Position numbers and translations under genes: made by a program. From contig JAUDYN010000008.1 in assembly GCA_030407005.1 (NCBI GenBank), positions 1,364,001 to 1,428,000 of the forward strand: a stretch of 64,000 bases of DNA, given 5' to 3'. This DNA comes from Desarmillaria ectypa (lineage: Eukaryota; Basidiomycota; Agaricomycetes; Agaricales; Physalacriaceae). Under the pieces are notes generated by a model. That model worked only from the letters and a program-made list of their open reading frames with translations, had not been told where the DNA came from and searched no databases. Below are positions 33,501 through 43,832 of the stretch, in pieces; within the stretch, counting starts at the first letter, position 1; each line of letters starts with the position of its first letter.

Positions 33501-34250
33501 CGGCGGTTACGGAAGAGAGATGCGCGTACCGCGCGCGAGGAATTAGGGAATCGTTAATGGGGGTAACTGTCTGCGATGACGGAAGCCAGTGGCCTGTCGT
33601 GAGATCGAAGAAGCGGACGTCGTTGAGGACACAGAGTTCCTCAGGGTTGGGAGAATCCGGCTGGTTGCTCATTCCACCGAATATAATCAGTTGGTTGTTC
33701 CCTGGCCATTCCATCAGTAACAGACACGAAAAGTCCGACAGGGGGACCCACAAGAGTCAGAGGAGTGAAAGTACCGCGGTCGAGGAATATCATCCTCGGA
33801 ATGAGACGATAATTTCTCCCACATTAGTGTCTCGAGGTCAAATACGTATAGGTCGGACACCATCCTGCGTTCTGAAACTTGTCGGCCACCCTATAACTCC
33901 GTATAAGCGCTGAACGATGGGCAAAGGGGATTCCTATACTCACAAAGAGGTACATTTTTGACCCCACCACGGTGGTCGAAGCTCCCTGTAGCAAACCATC
34001 AGCCATTCCCTCCCATGATTTCGATTACATGCAGCACAACGCACAACAAGCTTTGCAGGGACATCACCCGTAGTTTTTCGACAAGATGTGGTGAGGTCGT
34101 AGATAGAGTGTAGCATCGCCCTACGTCCGTCTCGAGACGGGGAGTATGGTTGGGAAGGTGGAAGAGCAGGGAAGGTGAGTATCTCCGTCCAAAAAGAGTG
34201 TTTTCAAGAGGTATTTCCCAGATCTGTTCCCAGATCTCGGCATCCCCCAT
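30585..34250 (-). CDS. Kelch-repeat and BTB protein (Ral2/LZTR1-like layout)
   Basis: Large multi-exon protein starting at ATG 34250 (MGDAEIWEQIWEI). The N-terminal half has Kelch beta-propeller blades: STTVVGSKMYLFGGR, DLYVFDLETLMWEKL, NNQLIIFGGM, NDVRFFDLTTGHW, ARYAHLSSVTADKLFIIGGQ, DDVCVYDLLAKTW and ILGTNLIIAGTYL. The middle holds a BTB-like domain (MADFEVVCEDGRKIPCSRRTLEERW and, after a long insert, YFYSLALITPLQQAPAVLSQLLVLATNYQI). The C-terminal third is disordered, Ser/Pro-rich and ends in a charged coiled coil near MSADLVM. Kelch plus BTB without BACK resembles fission yeast Ral2 and animal LZTR1, which act on Ras-type GTPases, so a Ras-pathway or Cul3-adaptor role is inferred. Introns are at about 33910-33955, 33714-33763 and others. 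Two small exons near 32045-32150 link BTB to the tail. Confidence 0.82.
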
Positions 34251-36660
34251 TTGGGCTGCACCGTCTGCATGGTACTCTTAACTATACTTTCCTTTTTCCA
34301 TCAGCTAGGCATTAATTTTGAATGTGTCGTCAACGCCTCACGTTTAGCTGTGTCCTCCGAGATATCCATTCTGCTCATTTAAATTGCTCTGAAAACAGTA
34401 CATGTGAACTGTAGAGGTCGTATATATGTTACCACGATCAGCTAATGCGCACGATCTTATTGCCATTGGCAACGCCGGGGAGTACCACCAAACTTAAAAT
34501 GTATTTTAGACCCAGACCGTAAGGAAGTCCCTGCTGAGGTACATGTTCAACGTGAAATCGCCGCACACGTTATGAAAGTGGGAACTGCGCGCTTCGGCCG
34601 ATCCTACAGCCGCTCATACTGATATCCGTTACCGGTATTCCAGTTCTGCAGAAGAAGCCACGAGATCTATCTGCCCTTGCCACTTGGATTATCAATCAGA
34701 AAGACAGCTAACGTAGATTCGGTGTGTCCTACACGTATTATCGATCTTTCTAGTCTTCCGTAAGGATCGTATGTACATGCGAATTTCGAATGATGATGAC
34801 CCGGCGTACATAATCAAAATGAAGCGGGAAGATCGAGCTTAGCCTATCCTATCGCAATTTGGTAAGTCCACGTACCTATTACATATACAAGGTACTTAAC
34901 AGCAACGTACGCTATGCTGAACCATTTGAGGACCGTCACAGCAAGGAGAAAGGAACATTTTCTAGGGTCACGGTGATTCGGGAAGCATGGAGTAAGGTCA
35001 AGGGGTATTGATTCGTCCCTAACCACGACAGTCGTCCATATCATCCGTACGTGATGATGCGGGCGAGAATCATTGAAATTACCACAAAAGATCTAAAGCC
35101 ACGCCGGAGAGGGAGGATCAGGCTGCTAGTACAATTACACGGTAACAAAGCATGACACTTGATGGACAAACGCACTCTGCGCGTCTGTCTTCTGGGCGTC
35201 AAAGACAAGGCGAGACTCAGAGAAGCAATTGAAAAGCATCATGGTCGGAACAGCTCACAGGCACAGGTAGATTGATGCCGCAAAGCAGTACACATATAAT
35301 AGGTAAATCCGCCCAGCCGATTGTTCACTTTGTAGATTCGGTTGAAGGCACCCGAGAGCAGTTTATTATGATACGTTGGGGGTTGATCGATATCAGCTTC
35401 ATGATACAAAAACAGAACAGAGCGCAGAGCATGAGCCCCCAAAAGACAAAGGCCAGAAGACCTCCTGCATCAATCCTAACGACACCTGTCTCCCAACGAT
35501 GATATGAGGTGACTGCGCATACAACTTCGGGATCGAGGATCGCCGCCAATTGAACCGCATCTCGGGGACTCCAGACCATGAAAACGGGTCAATAAATCAA
35601 TTAACGGAGGGGTGATTTGACCGACGCTACATGTATACAATCAGGGTTAGATATGACAAGCGTCACGCACCACTCAAAGCAGTAGGAGGCATCCATCATG
35701 AGGTGGGGGGGAAAGCAAAAGTTTGCGATATTCGGCGCCGTAATTACTGGAGACCTAATTTCTGAAGTTGGATGATGAAACTGAGGAGAACGTCGGACAA
35801 TTCTCGTGTAGGCCGCTACCATGCCGAATATTCCCACTGTTCCAAAGAGAGAGCGTAAGTTAGCATCAAGGTCCTGACTCCTTATTAATTTTTTTATGGA
35901 GAGCGGGCCGCAGCGGGGCCGCCTTGGCTGTTGGTATCATGGGCGGTTGTACAAAACTGCACGCCGCTTCTCCTTCTTTTTGACGTTTGGGTAAGAGTTA
36001 CGCTTCAAGGGAAGAGGAACAAACCCGACTTATCAGAACTGCCACGCATAAAAGGTTTAGCAAGAATAACTCTGTTTCAGAAAGTGAAAAATGTCGGCAG
36101 GAAGAGACAAGCCCAGATTTCGAAAAAGGTAAAGGAAGAGTGACCAGACTGAGTATACACGTTTGATTGCGTAACGGCGGGCTCGGAGACGATGTTGGAT
36201 GATGGGAGGGACTGGTCAGCACTTGTGCGAGTAAATTCGAAAACAAGACAATTGCAAATGAAGGACCCGTCCCAAGTTATACATCCATTGAACGGCTTAT
36301 CTTCGTGCAGATACGGATCGTTGTATTCCGAAGGAGTCGTGAAGCCCAATAAGGAGGCCCTGCTATGTGGGAAAGCAGCAACCCGTGTTGCCTTCCTTCC
36401 ACCGCAATCACTTCAATGAATCGCATCTCTAGTTCCGTGGCGTAAACTCCCAGACGAAGCTTCACATCTTCCATCTTGCCACCACGATGGACTCGACAGG
36501 CCATGACAGGTATCATATCACTTATGTGTTTGCTCTCTTTGACCGCCTTTAGGAGCTCAACATTCCGCCAAGATCTCCCGTGCATAAGATAGATACGCGG
36601 TACCGGGGCCTGGATAAATACTTCCAAGCGAGTGCTGAGAAATTTTGTGTATCTGATCGA
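34251..36660. other. Gene-poor stretch, possible decayed membrane-protein gene on minus strand
   Basis: No gene could be supported. Two minus-strand segments look exon-like. One at 35600-35835 is hydrophobic and starts just after a good acceptor (VGIFGMVAAYTRIVRRSP). The other at 35325-35579 has a strong TM segment (GGLLAFVFWGLMLCALFCF). They resemble the small four-TM proteins common in Agaricomycetes, but a continuous frame with start and stop could not be assembled. Open frames at 36077-36627 on the same strand also lack recognisable domains. The stretch may be a decayed or very divergent gene. Confidence 0.3.
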
Positions 36661-37689
36661 AATTTAGGTGAGAGGCATCTTGTGTAAACCAAGTTTCTGG
36701 TGTCGGCGCTCATTCGTTTGAAGCTGGCTGCGATTGACTCACCTTGTTTGACATAAGCACGACTCTGCCGATGACGCCCCTTTGGCGAGCGTGAAAATTC
36801 AACCGAGGCTACCTCATACCTGACACAAAGGCAATGACACTATGCACCTCCAGGTCCCCTCTGCACCCGAGTTCTTCTTCTACACCCCACAAGTCCCTCG
36901 AGCTCTACGCCAACACCCACGTCGCTCTAGGTGAGGGTAGTCGCATGGGATCAGAGACTGGAGAGCCCGTCCGAGAGAAATCCAGCTTGGCGCGTGGGCG
37001 AGTCGGGTCGCGCGCCCTGAAGGGATGGAAGAGATGAGTTCCGAGGCAGACGGCGTATCGAGTCACTGTTTGCGTGTACTCATTATCCCGATCGACTCGG
37101 ACTTTCATTCGCTTGGAAGCGAAATCGAATTCTGGTCTGGAAAGTCCTCAAGGTAACATGATCGCAAAAGGTATCTCCAGGCGAGGAATGGATGATTGAT
37201 CGTTTGGCGGAGTGCTCGCCGCAGAGCTGCGGTCTTTTCGGAGAGTCACGTGGAGCTAGCCTCCGTGACCAGGTCACATTCCCGTGATCAAGCAGGTCTA
37301 AGCAAGGTAATTTTGCATGCGACAAATAATTGTTTTAAATTTTATATAAATTTAGATCATATTGTAATTCAATGACTATGTTCGAGCGAAAAAGTGCTCC
37401 TTATTTACAAAATAGTTTTTTTTACTGTAATTTACATGTTATTTGTGAGATTGTCCCTGGTTAATTACAAAGTCATGTGTATATTTAAAGAACTGGGAAT
37501 GGGGCGTATTGCAACTCACAAGGGCATATCTTGTCTCCATGAGCAAAATGCGAGAGTACATTATTTACATGTAATTTGCCTGCAAGAAAGTCTGGATGGT
37601 GTTTTTTTGCGCAACCCTAGGGTTCCCTTCCCTTGTGCTGCCATGTGCACATACCAATAACAGTCAAACCCGATCGTGCTTTTCCATTG
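36661..37689. other. AT-rich region without a gene
   Basis: Includes an AT-rich block (37320-37580). No convincing coding sequence is seen on either strand. Confidence 0.4.
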
Positions 37690-37925
37690 AAGGACATGAA
37701 TCAGCAAATCTTCAGATATGCCTAACCAGTCTTCAGATGTATCTTCAGATATTCTGGCAGAACATGGTCTTGAGCACGGCTATCTTTAGACGTAAAGCTC
37801 GGAATCTTCAGACATGTTTAGTACAGGCATCTCGAGATGTTCAGATGGAGTATATCTTCAGACAGATTGACTTGAGCGCAGATATCTTTCGACGTCAGTA
37901 TTATTGAGTACAGGCATCATGTGAT
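37690..37925 (+). repeat. Degenerate tandem repeat based on TCTTCAGAY
   Basis: The motif TCTTCAGA followed by T or C, with close variants (ATCTTTAGAC, ATCTTTCGAC, GTTCAGAT), recurs about ten times. A higher-order unit of roughly 90-95 bases appears twice. Each unit contains GAGCAC/GAGCGC, then GGCTATCTTTAGACGT or AGATATCTTTCGACGT, then TAGTACAGGCATC or GAGTACAGGCATC. Neither unit is coding. The origin is unknown. Confidence 0.65.
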
Positions 37926-38444
37926 GTGACGTGTCGTGGACTCGCAGCGGAGTGCTTATTTCATTAACAAATCAGTTTTGTATTATTAATACCTAAGTCC
38001 TTTTTTGGACTTATTTATTTATAATATTTGGCGCTGTCACGCTTATGTCATATCATAATTATTAAGAGATCCCGTGACTTTTCGAAACTTCGGAGTCCCT
38101 GCTTCTGACGACGGCTCGCATCTCGCGTTGGATGTTTTGCCGAACCCTACATAACAGCTTTTCTGGTTCTTTGTACCCGACTCTGATCAGTGATTAAGCT
38201 ATCTTTTTCTTTTGTTACGCGTCGTCTGGTAGCGTAATCCTGGTTTTTTTGCTCCCGTACGTTCTCATTCAAATATCTGCAGCCGCACTCACTGAGTATT
38301 TATTTCTACTCATAGGTGAGAAATCAAGGACCCTGCCAGCTTTTGATTGTACCTAACCCGTGCTCAGTAAGTTGTGGTGGTGACAAGATTCAAACGGTGC
38401 AACCTTTAGTAAACGTTGTCAAGGAGAATGACAGTTTCAATTAA
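37926..38444. other. AT-rich spacer with a short perfect hairpin
   Basis: Contains a perfect hairpin at 37994-38013 (TAAGTCC, six T, GGACTTA) and then TTTGGCGCTGTCACGC near 38028. The latter looks like the primer-binding site that often follows a 5' LTR of Ty3/gypsy elements, but no LTR pair or retroviral coding sequence was found, so this is not called. Confidence 0.35.
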
Positions 38445-38767
38445 CACTGCTGGGGCCGGTTCCTTTTCAGGACGGAAAAACTTATTCTGAAAATGTTCTT
38501 TCTCTTTGAACGCTGCAAAAATGAGATACGGAAAACAAAATGAAAAACTAGTTCTATTTAGCGCTCGTTTCGCATACCAAAAACAGCTTCTATTCTGCGA
38601 ATGAAACCCTTGTTCTGACCGCAGGAAATGCCCTTTTCATTCCGTTTTTCTGGTTCTTTTCCTTACCCCAAAATCTCATCTTTCAAGTTGTATTTGTCAG
38701 ATCATTTTTACCATTAGAAGTCAGGTCTCATTTTTCTGTGGAAAAGATGTACCAGCTTCAGTAGGTG
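38445..38767 (-). mobile_element. Non-autonomous TIR element (MITE-like), copy 2
   Basis: Inverted and somewhat shorter (about 323 bases) relative of the element at 14083-14447. It begins CACTGCTGGGGCCGGTTCC and ends near ATGTACCAGCTTCAGTAGGTG, a decayed form of the other terminus. Long internal matches to copy 1 in reverse complement include AACAGCTTCTATTCTGCGAATG-type and GAAATGCCCTTTTCATTCCG segments. No flanking duplication is preserved, and the right end carries substitutions and an extra base, so this copy is probably older. Confidence 0.75.
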
Positions 38768-39211
38768 ACTAACTCGCGGTCAAAATGCAATGGAAACGAT
38801 TGGAGTAGAGAATATGTTCTTTTGACTACAGCAAAATACGACGGCTTTACCATTAAATGGAATCCCGTGGTTAAAATGACATATATTATCTACTGCTTTT
38901 TGCCTGACCCAAAATAACTGCTGACTTGTTGAAATCTAAACGGTCGTACTTCCCCTCCTTGTGGTCGCACTTGACCGAACCGTTTGAGCTTCTGAATGAG
39001 AGAATGGTTCAAACCTTCTATGCCTCGATGCCTTCTTCCTCTCCTCGTTGTGGGTAAATATTAATACCGGGTTCATTAGAACATTACAGATGATAGAACA
39101 AGTCCAACTAGTAGTAAGTATGAGTATGGTAAGAAGAAGAAGAAGTCATAGCTATCGAGGAGACACATAAACGATAAAAATACAGCATGCTCCGTGTGAG
39201 GCATGCAATCA
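38768..39211. other. Intergenic region, no gene seen
   Basis: About 440 bases between the TIR element and the 3' end of the DUF6593 gene. An AAGAAGAAGAAG run (near 39132) and several in-frame stops on all frames are seen, with nothing else recognised. Confidence 0.4.
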
Positions 39212-39902
39212 TTAAAGGTTAAATTCGGCGATATGCCGCATGATCATCAATGACGCTAGGCATTCTGAGAAAAAGAAAAAGGTCAATATAATCTATATCA
39301 CAATCTATATGGGACTCACCAGCCGCTAGGTGCCCATATGCCTCGTCAACGGTCAATGAACACCCAGAAGATCCTTGATAGGGCGGTTCACCCGGGACTT
39401 TCAGGCTGTAATACGCGACAAGGTACCCTTTCGCGTTCGTGCACTGGACCAATATCAGCGATCAAACCTTACAAAGAGTGAAAACTACGAACGGTCCATT
39501 CTTGACTATCCTTTGTCCTCCAGCTCCAGATGTACTCTTGAGAATCCGAAGCGACAAACTTGCGTGCCCTACCCAGTGTCAGCCTACATTTCCTTCGACC
39601 ACAGGCCTATACGCTCACCTTGTGCGACTAGACACGCGCACCAGGTACTTGTTCATCGGAATCGTCACACCACCCCAGCTGATAGTCCCCAACGAATTCC
39701 CGGGTCCGAAATCCAAAGCGACGATGGCGCGATGGTACGCCGCAGCGCTGAGGTTGAAGATCATATACGCAGTATGCGTAGCATCCCGCGCCGTACACCG
39801 ATAGCTGAACCGCATACGCTCATGGATATCGATAAACTCGGATCCAGAGAGCCTGCCGCTCTTGTCCTCAAGGAAGATGGGTATACCGTACTTTGTCGTC
39901 AT
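39212..39902 (-). CDS. DUF6593-like fungal protein
   Basis: Member of a basidiomycete family (DUF6593) of unknown role. The clear core is encoded by four exons: MTTKYGIPIFLEDKSG, SAAAYHRAIVALDFGPGNSL with GTISWGG, and PMNKYL. An intron of about 85 bases follows. The second exon has KFVASDSQEYIWSWRTKD and EWT, the third GYLVAYYSLKVPGEPPYQG then LTVDEAYGHLAA, and the last ECLASLMIMRHIAEFNL. The stop TAA is at 39212-39214. ATG 39902 is used as the start. Upstream the same strand stays open in another frame from ATG 40216 with a family-like N-terminus (SPYVSFNSWDLDKG), so the true gene may extend to 40216 with one more intron, or have a frameshift near a G/A homopolymer (about 39920-39945). The C-terminal hydrophobic helix is moderate. 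No enzymatic motif. Confidence 0.7.
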
Positions 39903-40886
39903 GGAAGGAGGGGGCTGGACTTTTTTTCCTCCCCCCCCTCCTTCGAAGGGTTAAGTAGAGTCAGACGAGAGCCGCGGATATTAAGAATTTCAAAGAGGCT
40001 AAACCCAAAGGGGGCGAATTTGTGCTGCGTGGTTGGGAGTCTCTCCCTCGTGGCATCGATGAACTGGTTCGAATGACGAGAGTACTGGGATGGACGAATT
40101 GATAGGCCAGGGTTTTTTTTTTTTTGGGAGACAACTGAGCGAACGGGCATGTGGAGGAGTATGCCTTTGTCTAGGTCCCACGAGTTGAAAGAAACGTACG
40201 GAGATTTGTCGATCATCACCACGACCCCCCGATTAGAGTGGGTGTGGGTAGGACACGATGCAGGCAAGGGAGCAATGGCATTTGAATTTTTAATAAGATC
40301 CGGTGTGGGGAAGGTAGCCTAGGTTAAAAATCCGTAGACGGAAGAGATTGAAAAGCGCTAATTGAAGAGGAGGGATGAGGTAATTCCATGATGGCCGACA
40401 TCCGCCGGCGGCATTGACACCTGGGAATGATTTGACAGGACGTACGTGATGATGACGGAACACCTTCCACTGAGGATTCGCGCGCCTCGAAGCGGGTAAC
40501 GTGAAGGTTATGCACTTTGAATCATATTATTTTGGCTGGTGGATGGTCGGGGAACACTGTTATTAGCTCGAGAGCAAGGAAGAATAAAAGTTTTTTTCGC
40601 AACGTTCATAGTGCAGTGCGCGCAGAACATGCTTTTGTTTCGTATGTTTTTCGATAGCTACACATTAATTCCATCAACCTATATGTGCAAATTCAGGAAT
40701 AAAAGGAAAGAAGGGGATACAGTGATTCACAAGGGGCGACTCTGACGCAAGAGTGAATGTACCTAGAAATAATATGTGGGCAGTGGTAGGCGCCATGGAG
40801 ATTACGGCTTGATGTCGATCCGACGAAGTATCATGTAAAGTTACCAAGGTGACGGCGAATTGACCTCGATTCTGCGTACTGTGAAA
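39903..40886. other. Upstream region of DUF6593 and mucin-like genes
   Basis: Divergent flank. The left part may contain the true 5' exon of the DUF6593 gene (from 40216), including a T14 tract near 40115-40130. The right part (40520-40886) shows no gene and may include the missing signal-peptide exon of the mucin-like gene. Confidence 0.4.
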
Positions 40887-42173
40887 ATGTGCTATGTAGT
40901 AAGAAGGATTGGACGTTGTTCGAGTGGCCTGAGGTCGTTATCGCGGTTATGTAATAATACTCCACTCCCTCTCTCGTCGGGTATTCTTTTCCACACTTTG
41001 GACCACTGCCAAGCGTGCATGTCGCTGTCGTCCCCGTCGTCTGCCTCGCCGACCCCTTCACTTACAAATGCTTCTTCGACGTCAAACCCAACGACCACAG
41101 AGGCGCAATCTACTTCGACTGCTGCGGTGACAACGCCTTCTGTAACGGCAGCACCGTCGAGCAGCACTCAATCCACGTCAACCAGTTCATCAACTACTCC
41201 GCCTCTGACCACGGATACACCGTCACCGTCATCGTCCTTGCCAGCGTCATCGTCGACATTGCCAACGTCGATAACGACCAGCTCGTCCTCGGCCACCTCG
41301 GTCCTTCCATCTCAAACAACCACTCCCACGTTGACCGCCAGCAGTTCCAGTACTTTCGATACACAAACAATCGTGCACCAGACTTCCCTCGTGGCTACCA
41401 CCATCATCATAACTCAGTCAAATGGCCAACAGCTCACCTCCACCTCCACCGTCCTCGCAACTTTCTCTTCGTCATCCTCCGCTGCTGCTTCTACCACCGG
41501 TACCACATCTTCCTCCTCCTCCCATACAGGCGCCATCGTCGGTGGAACAATCGGCGGAATAGCCGCCCTCGCCCTACTCGGTACCCTCATATGGTTCCTC
41601 TACAAACGTGATCGCTCCAACCGCCTTTCCGCTCATTTCGATGGCAACTTTGACCCAGACCGCATCGTCGCCCGTCCACCAAACGTCGGTCTCAACCTAG
41701 ATGACGAGCGTGACAACGACGGCATGGGCGGGCGTTTGGGCGGGGCAGATATTGGTGCAGGCGTCGTATCCCCATTCCCCATATCTGCCAGCACGAATAG
41801 CCATGCAAGTTCCGGCCAATCCTACGCGAATTACTACACCGGCTCACCGGCTTCTCCTCCTCCGATGTCCCAGTATTCCGGCGAATCTTCCGGCTATCCT
41901 GCCGCCATATTCAACCCGTACGCGATGAGCATACCCCCGAGGTCCCCCCCACCTGGCTCTTCATCGAGTGGGTTAGGAGGTGGTGCAGGTGGTATGTCCG
42001 CCAAGGAGCGGGAGGCCCGCCAGAATCAACTCGGTGTCGTCAACCCTGACGAGAGGTCCGCTTATCTCGCTAACGGTCCAACCGGTCTCCTTCAGCACCA
42101 AGACGCGGGCCCCAGCGAGATTCCTCCTGCATATGATAGTTGGGGGGGTGCCGGTGCCAGTAGCTCGAAATAG
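40887..42173 (+). CDS. Mucin-like single-pass membrane protein (Mid2/Skg6-type layout)
   Basis: A 428-residue frame from ATG 40887 to TAG 42171-42173, without introns as read. Residues about 45-215 are almost entirely Ser, Thr and Pro, expected to be O-mannosylated. Residues about 216-243 (GAIVGGTIGGIAALALLGTL then IWFLYKR) form one transmembrane helix with a basic stop. The cytosolic tail of about 180 residues is Gly/Ser/Pro-rich and ends SEIPPAYDSWGGAG. This layout resembles fungal wall-stress sensors and Skg6/axial-budding TM proteins. The weak point is the N-terminus: MCYVVRRIGRCSSGLRS is not a convincing signal peptide although CNNTPLPL and CQAC suggest a secreted Cys-bearing module. An upstream exon has probably been missed. 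Confidence 0.75.
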   Translation: MCYVVRRIGRCSSGLRSLSRLCNNTPLPLSSGILFHTLDHCQACMSLSSPSSASPTPSLTNASSTSNPTTTEAQSTSTAAVTTPSVTAAPSSSTQSTSTSSSTTPPLTTDTPSPSSSLPASSSTLPTSITTSSSSATSVLPSQTTTPTLTASSSSTFDTQTIVHQTSLVATTIIITQSNGQQLTSTSTVLATFSSSSSAAASTTGTTSSSSSHTGAIVGGTIGGIAALALLGTLIWFLYKRDRSNRLSAHFDGNFDPDRIVARPPNVGLNLDDERDNDGMGGRLGGADIGAGVVSPFPISASTNSHASSGQSYANYYTGSPASPPPMSQYSGESSGYPAAIFNPYAMSIPPRSPPPGSSSSGLGGGAGGMSAKEREARQNQLGVVNPDERSAYLANGPTGLLQHQDAGPSEIPPAYDSWGGAGASSSK

Positions 42174-42699
42174 CCTCTTTTTTTAATATTTAGATTCGTT
42201 GACGCTCTCAAGTATGTTGGACAACGCTTCATTTTATAGTTTATTGTACCCTTAGACTTTCTTGCACAGACCACCCACTTAATCTGGGTCCGACCACAGT
42301 TTCCCACACGTACCTTCAATGCACTTTTACTCTAGATCAATCCTACACTTTTGTCTTTCCACGCCTACACAGATTGATTTTTCACTTGCAGCTGTCGAGT
42401 TTTCCTGTGCTCTGATTTGGAATACGACTACTACGGTAGGACGATTCCCAGTTGTGCCAGTCATTGTCCTCATCACTCTCCTTTCCTTTATCCTTTCCTG
42501 CTGCTACGACTGAACAAATCATCCTAGCTAGACCCACACGCAAATGGCGGGATTCCTTGTCAGGTTTACGTCCAAGTACACCAGAAACGGAAAACCAATA
42601 CTTAATCTAAAGACGGGGCATTCAAGATGATCAGATGCTAGCCATCAATGCTAGGCGCATGGTGTATCGCTCGTCTACCCTTCCGTTCACAGGCAGACG
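42174..42699. other. 3' flank of the mucin-like gene
   Basis: About 500 bases without recognisable coding sequence. Pyrimidine-rich near 42320-42500. Confidence 0.4.
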
Positions 42700-43575
42700 C
42701 GTTTTCACAGAAAAATAACCGCGTTTCCATGCCAGCTAGTCCAGAGCTCTTGGTCCTATATAAATGAAGCCAGCGAGCTCGTTTCAATTCCAGAAGGATG
42801 CGTTGATTTTTCTACCCGGGCTCAGATTCGTCAAGCTCATCCTTCTGTCGTAATGGGTACCCTACTTCTGTACTTGGCGGTCTATCTGGAATTTCGAAGG
42901 GGTTGGGAATAGGTCTTGATCATACGCAAGATTGCCTACACTCCTGTCTTCTAGACGCATTTTCACTGAAGATTAAGCGCCGGGAATGGAGATGTTCCGG
43001 CCAGTCTAGAGCACTTGTTCCTGCGTAACGAATGCCGTGAACTTGCAGCATGATTCTCGTTCCATTCACTGATTTTTCGGTCGATTCGCTTATTCAGGCA
43101 AGTGACGAGAGCAGACAAAACGCCCGACACTGAATTCAAATTCTCTTCTGGATATCCCGTCCTTCTGCGCACACTGCTTCTATGCTTGGTGGGCTATCTG
43201 GAACTTGACATATATATTTCTAGGTCTTGCTCATACGCAACTTGACACGAGTGGGTGACTGTCAATTTGCTGACACACGAGAGGGGTAGACTTCATTATA
43301 GTATCAAATACCTGGTTTTTTTTTAGCGAGCCAGCTCCTTGGTCCTACATAATTGAGGCCAACAAATAAATTTGGTTCGTTGTGAACGCTTCTCATGTTT
43401 CGATTCCAGGATGCGTTGGTTTTTCGCCGCCGATGATGGTCGAGGTCAAGGCTCTTCTTTCCAGATGCGCAGTACCACTGCTTCTGTACTTGACGGCAGT
43501 GTCTATCTGAAATGCTGACGCAGCCGGGAGCATATTTTCTAGGTCCTGATCATATACATAAGACAATGATCACGA
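42700..43575 (+). repeat. Three imperfect tandem copies of a ~290-base promoter-like unit
   Basis: Unit starts are near 42700, 42960 and 43280. Landmarks recur in the same order. First is TTTTCAC..GAA, then a GAGCTCTTGGTCCTATATAA-type segment (variants GAGCACTTGTTCCTGCGTAA and AGCTCCTTGGTCCTACATAA). Next is TTCCAG..GGATGCGTTGATTTTTC (clear in units 1 and 3), then CTGCTTCTGTACTTG or TGCTTCTATGCTTGG, GTCTATCTGGAA, and TAGGTCTTGATCATACGCAAGA. Similarity is well below identity, so the duplication is old. It ends about 260 bases before the intact LysM gene and may be duplicated upstream regulatory DNA. Confidence 0.6.
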
Positions 43576-43795
43576 TAAAAAGGCTGGTCCAATCTGGCAC
43601 ACTGGTAACTAGAGACTTCTCGCCAAGGTACTAGTTCTTTTTTTACGAGTCCACACTGTCTGACCTGTAAAAGCAAGGATAATATCGGGGCTTGACAATC
43701 CGTTCAAGTCCGACCCCGACCCTTCACCTCCATTTCTTTTTACGAGTTCTCCGCCCGACGTACCGGTGTAGCATTTAACACCACCGACATGAGAG

Positions 43796-43803
43796 TATAA
43801 AAG
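43796..43803 (+). promoter_or_regulatory. TATA box of LysM gene A
   Basis: TATAAAAG lies 37 bases before the ATG at 43833, implying a very short 5' UTR or a start site close to the ATG. Confidence 0.55.
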
Positions 43804-43832
43804 ACTACCAGCCAGCCATTCTACATCCAAAC

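Noticed and set aside
37926..38160. Possible gypsy LTR beginning TGTGACG and ending CATAACA
   Set aside because: Flanking pentamers do not match and no second copy is in the window.
40060..40095. GGTTCGAATGAC, resembling a tRNA B box
   Set aside because: No A box at proper distance and no acceptor stem could be formed.
41015..41611. Second long plus-strand frame over the mucin-like gene (Tyr/His/Asp-rich)
   Set aside because: It is the shifted frame of the Ser/Thr-rich repeat region. The Ser/Thr frame leads into a clear TM helix and tail.
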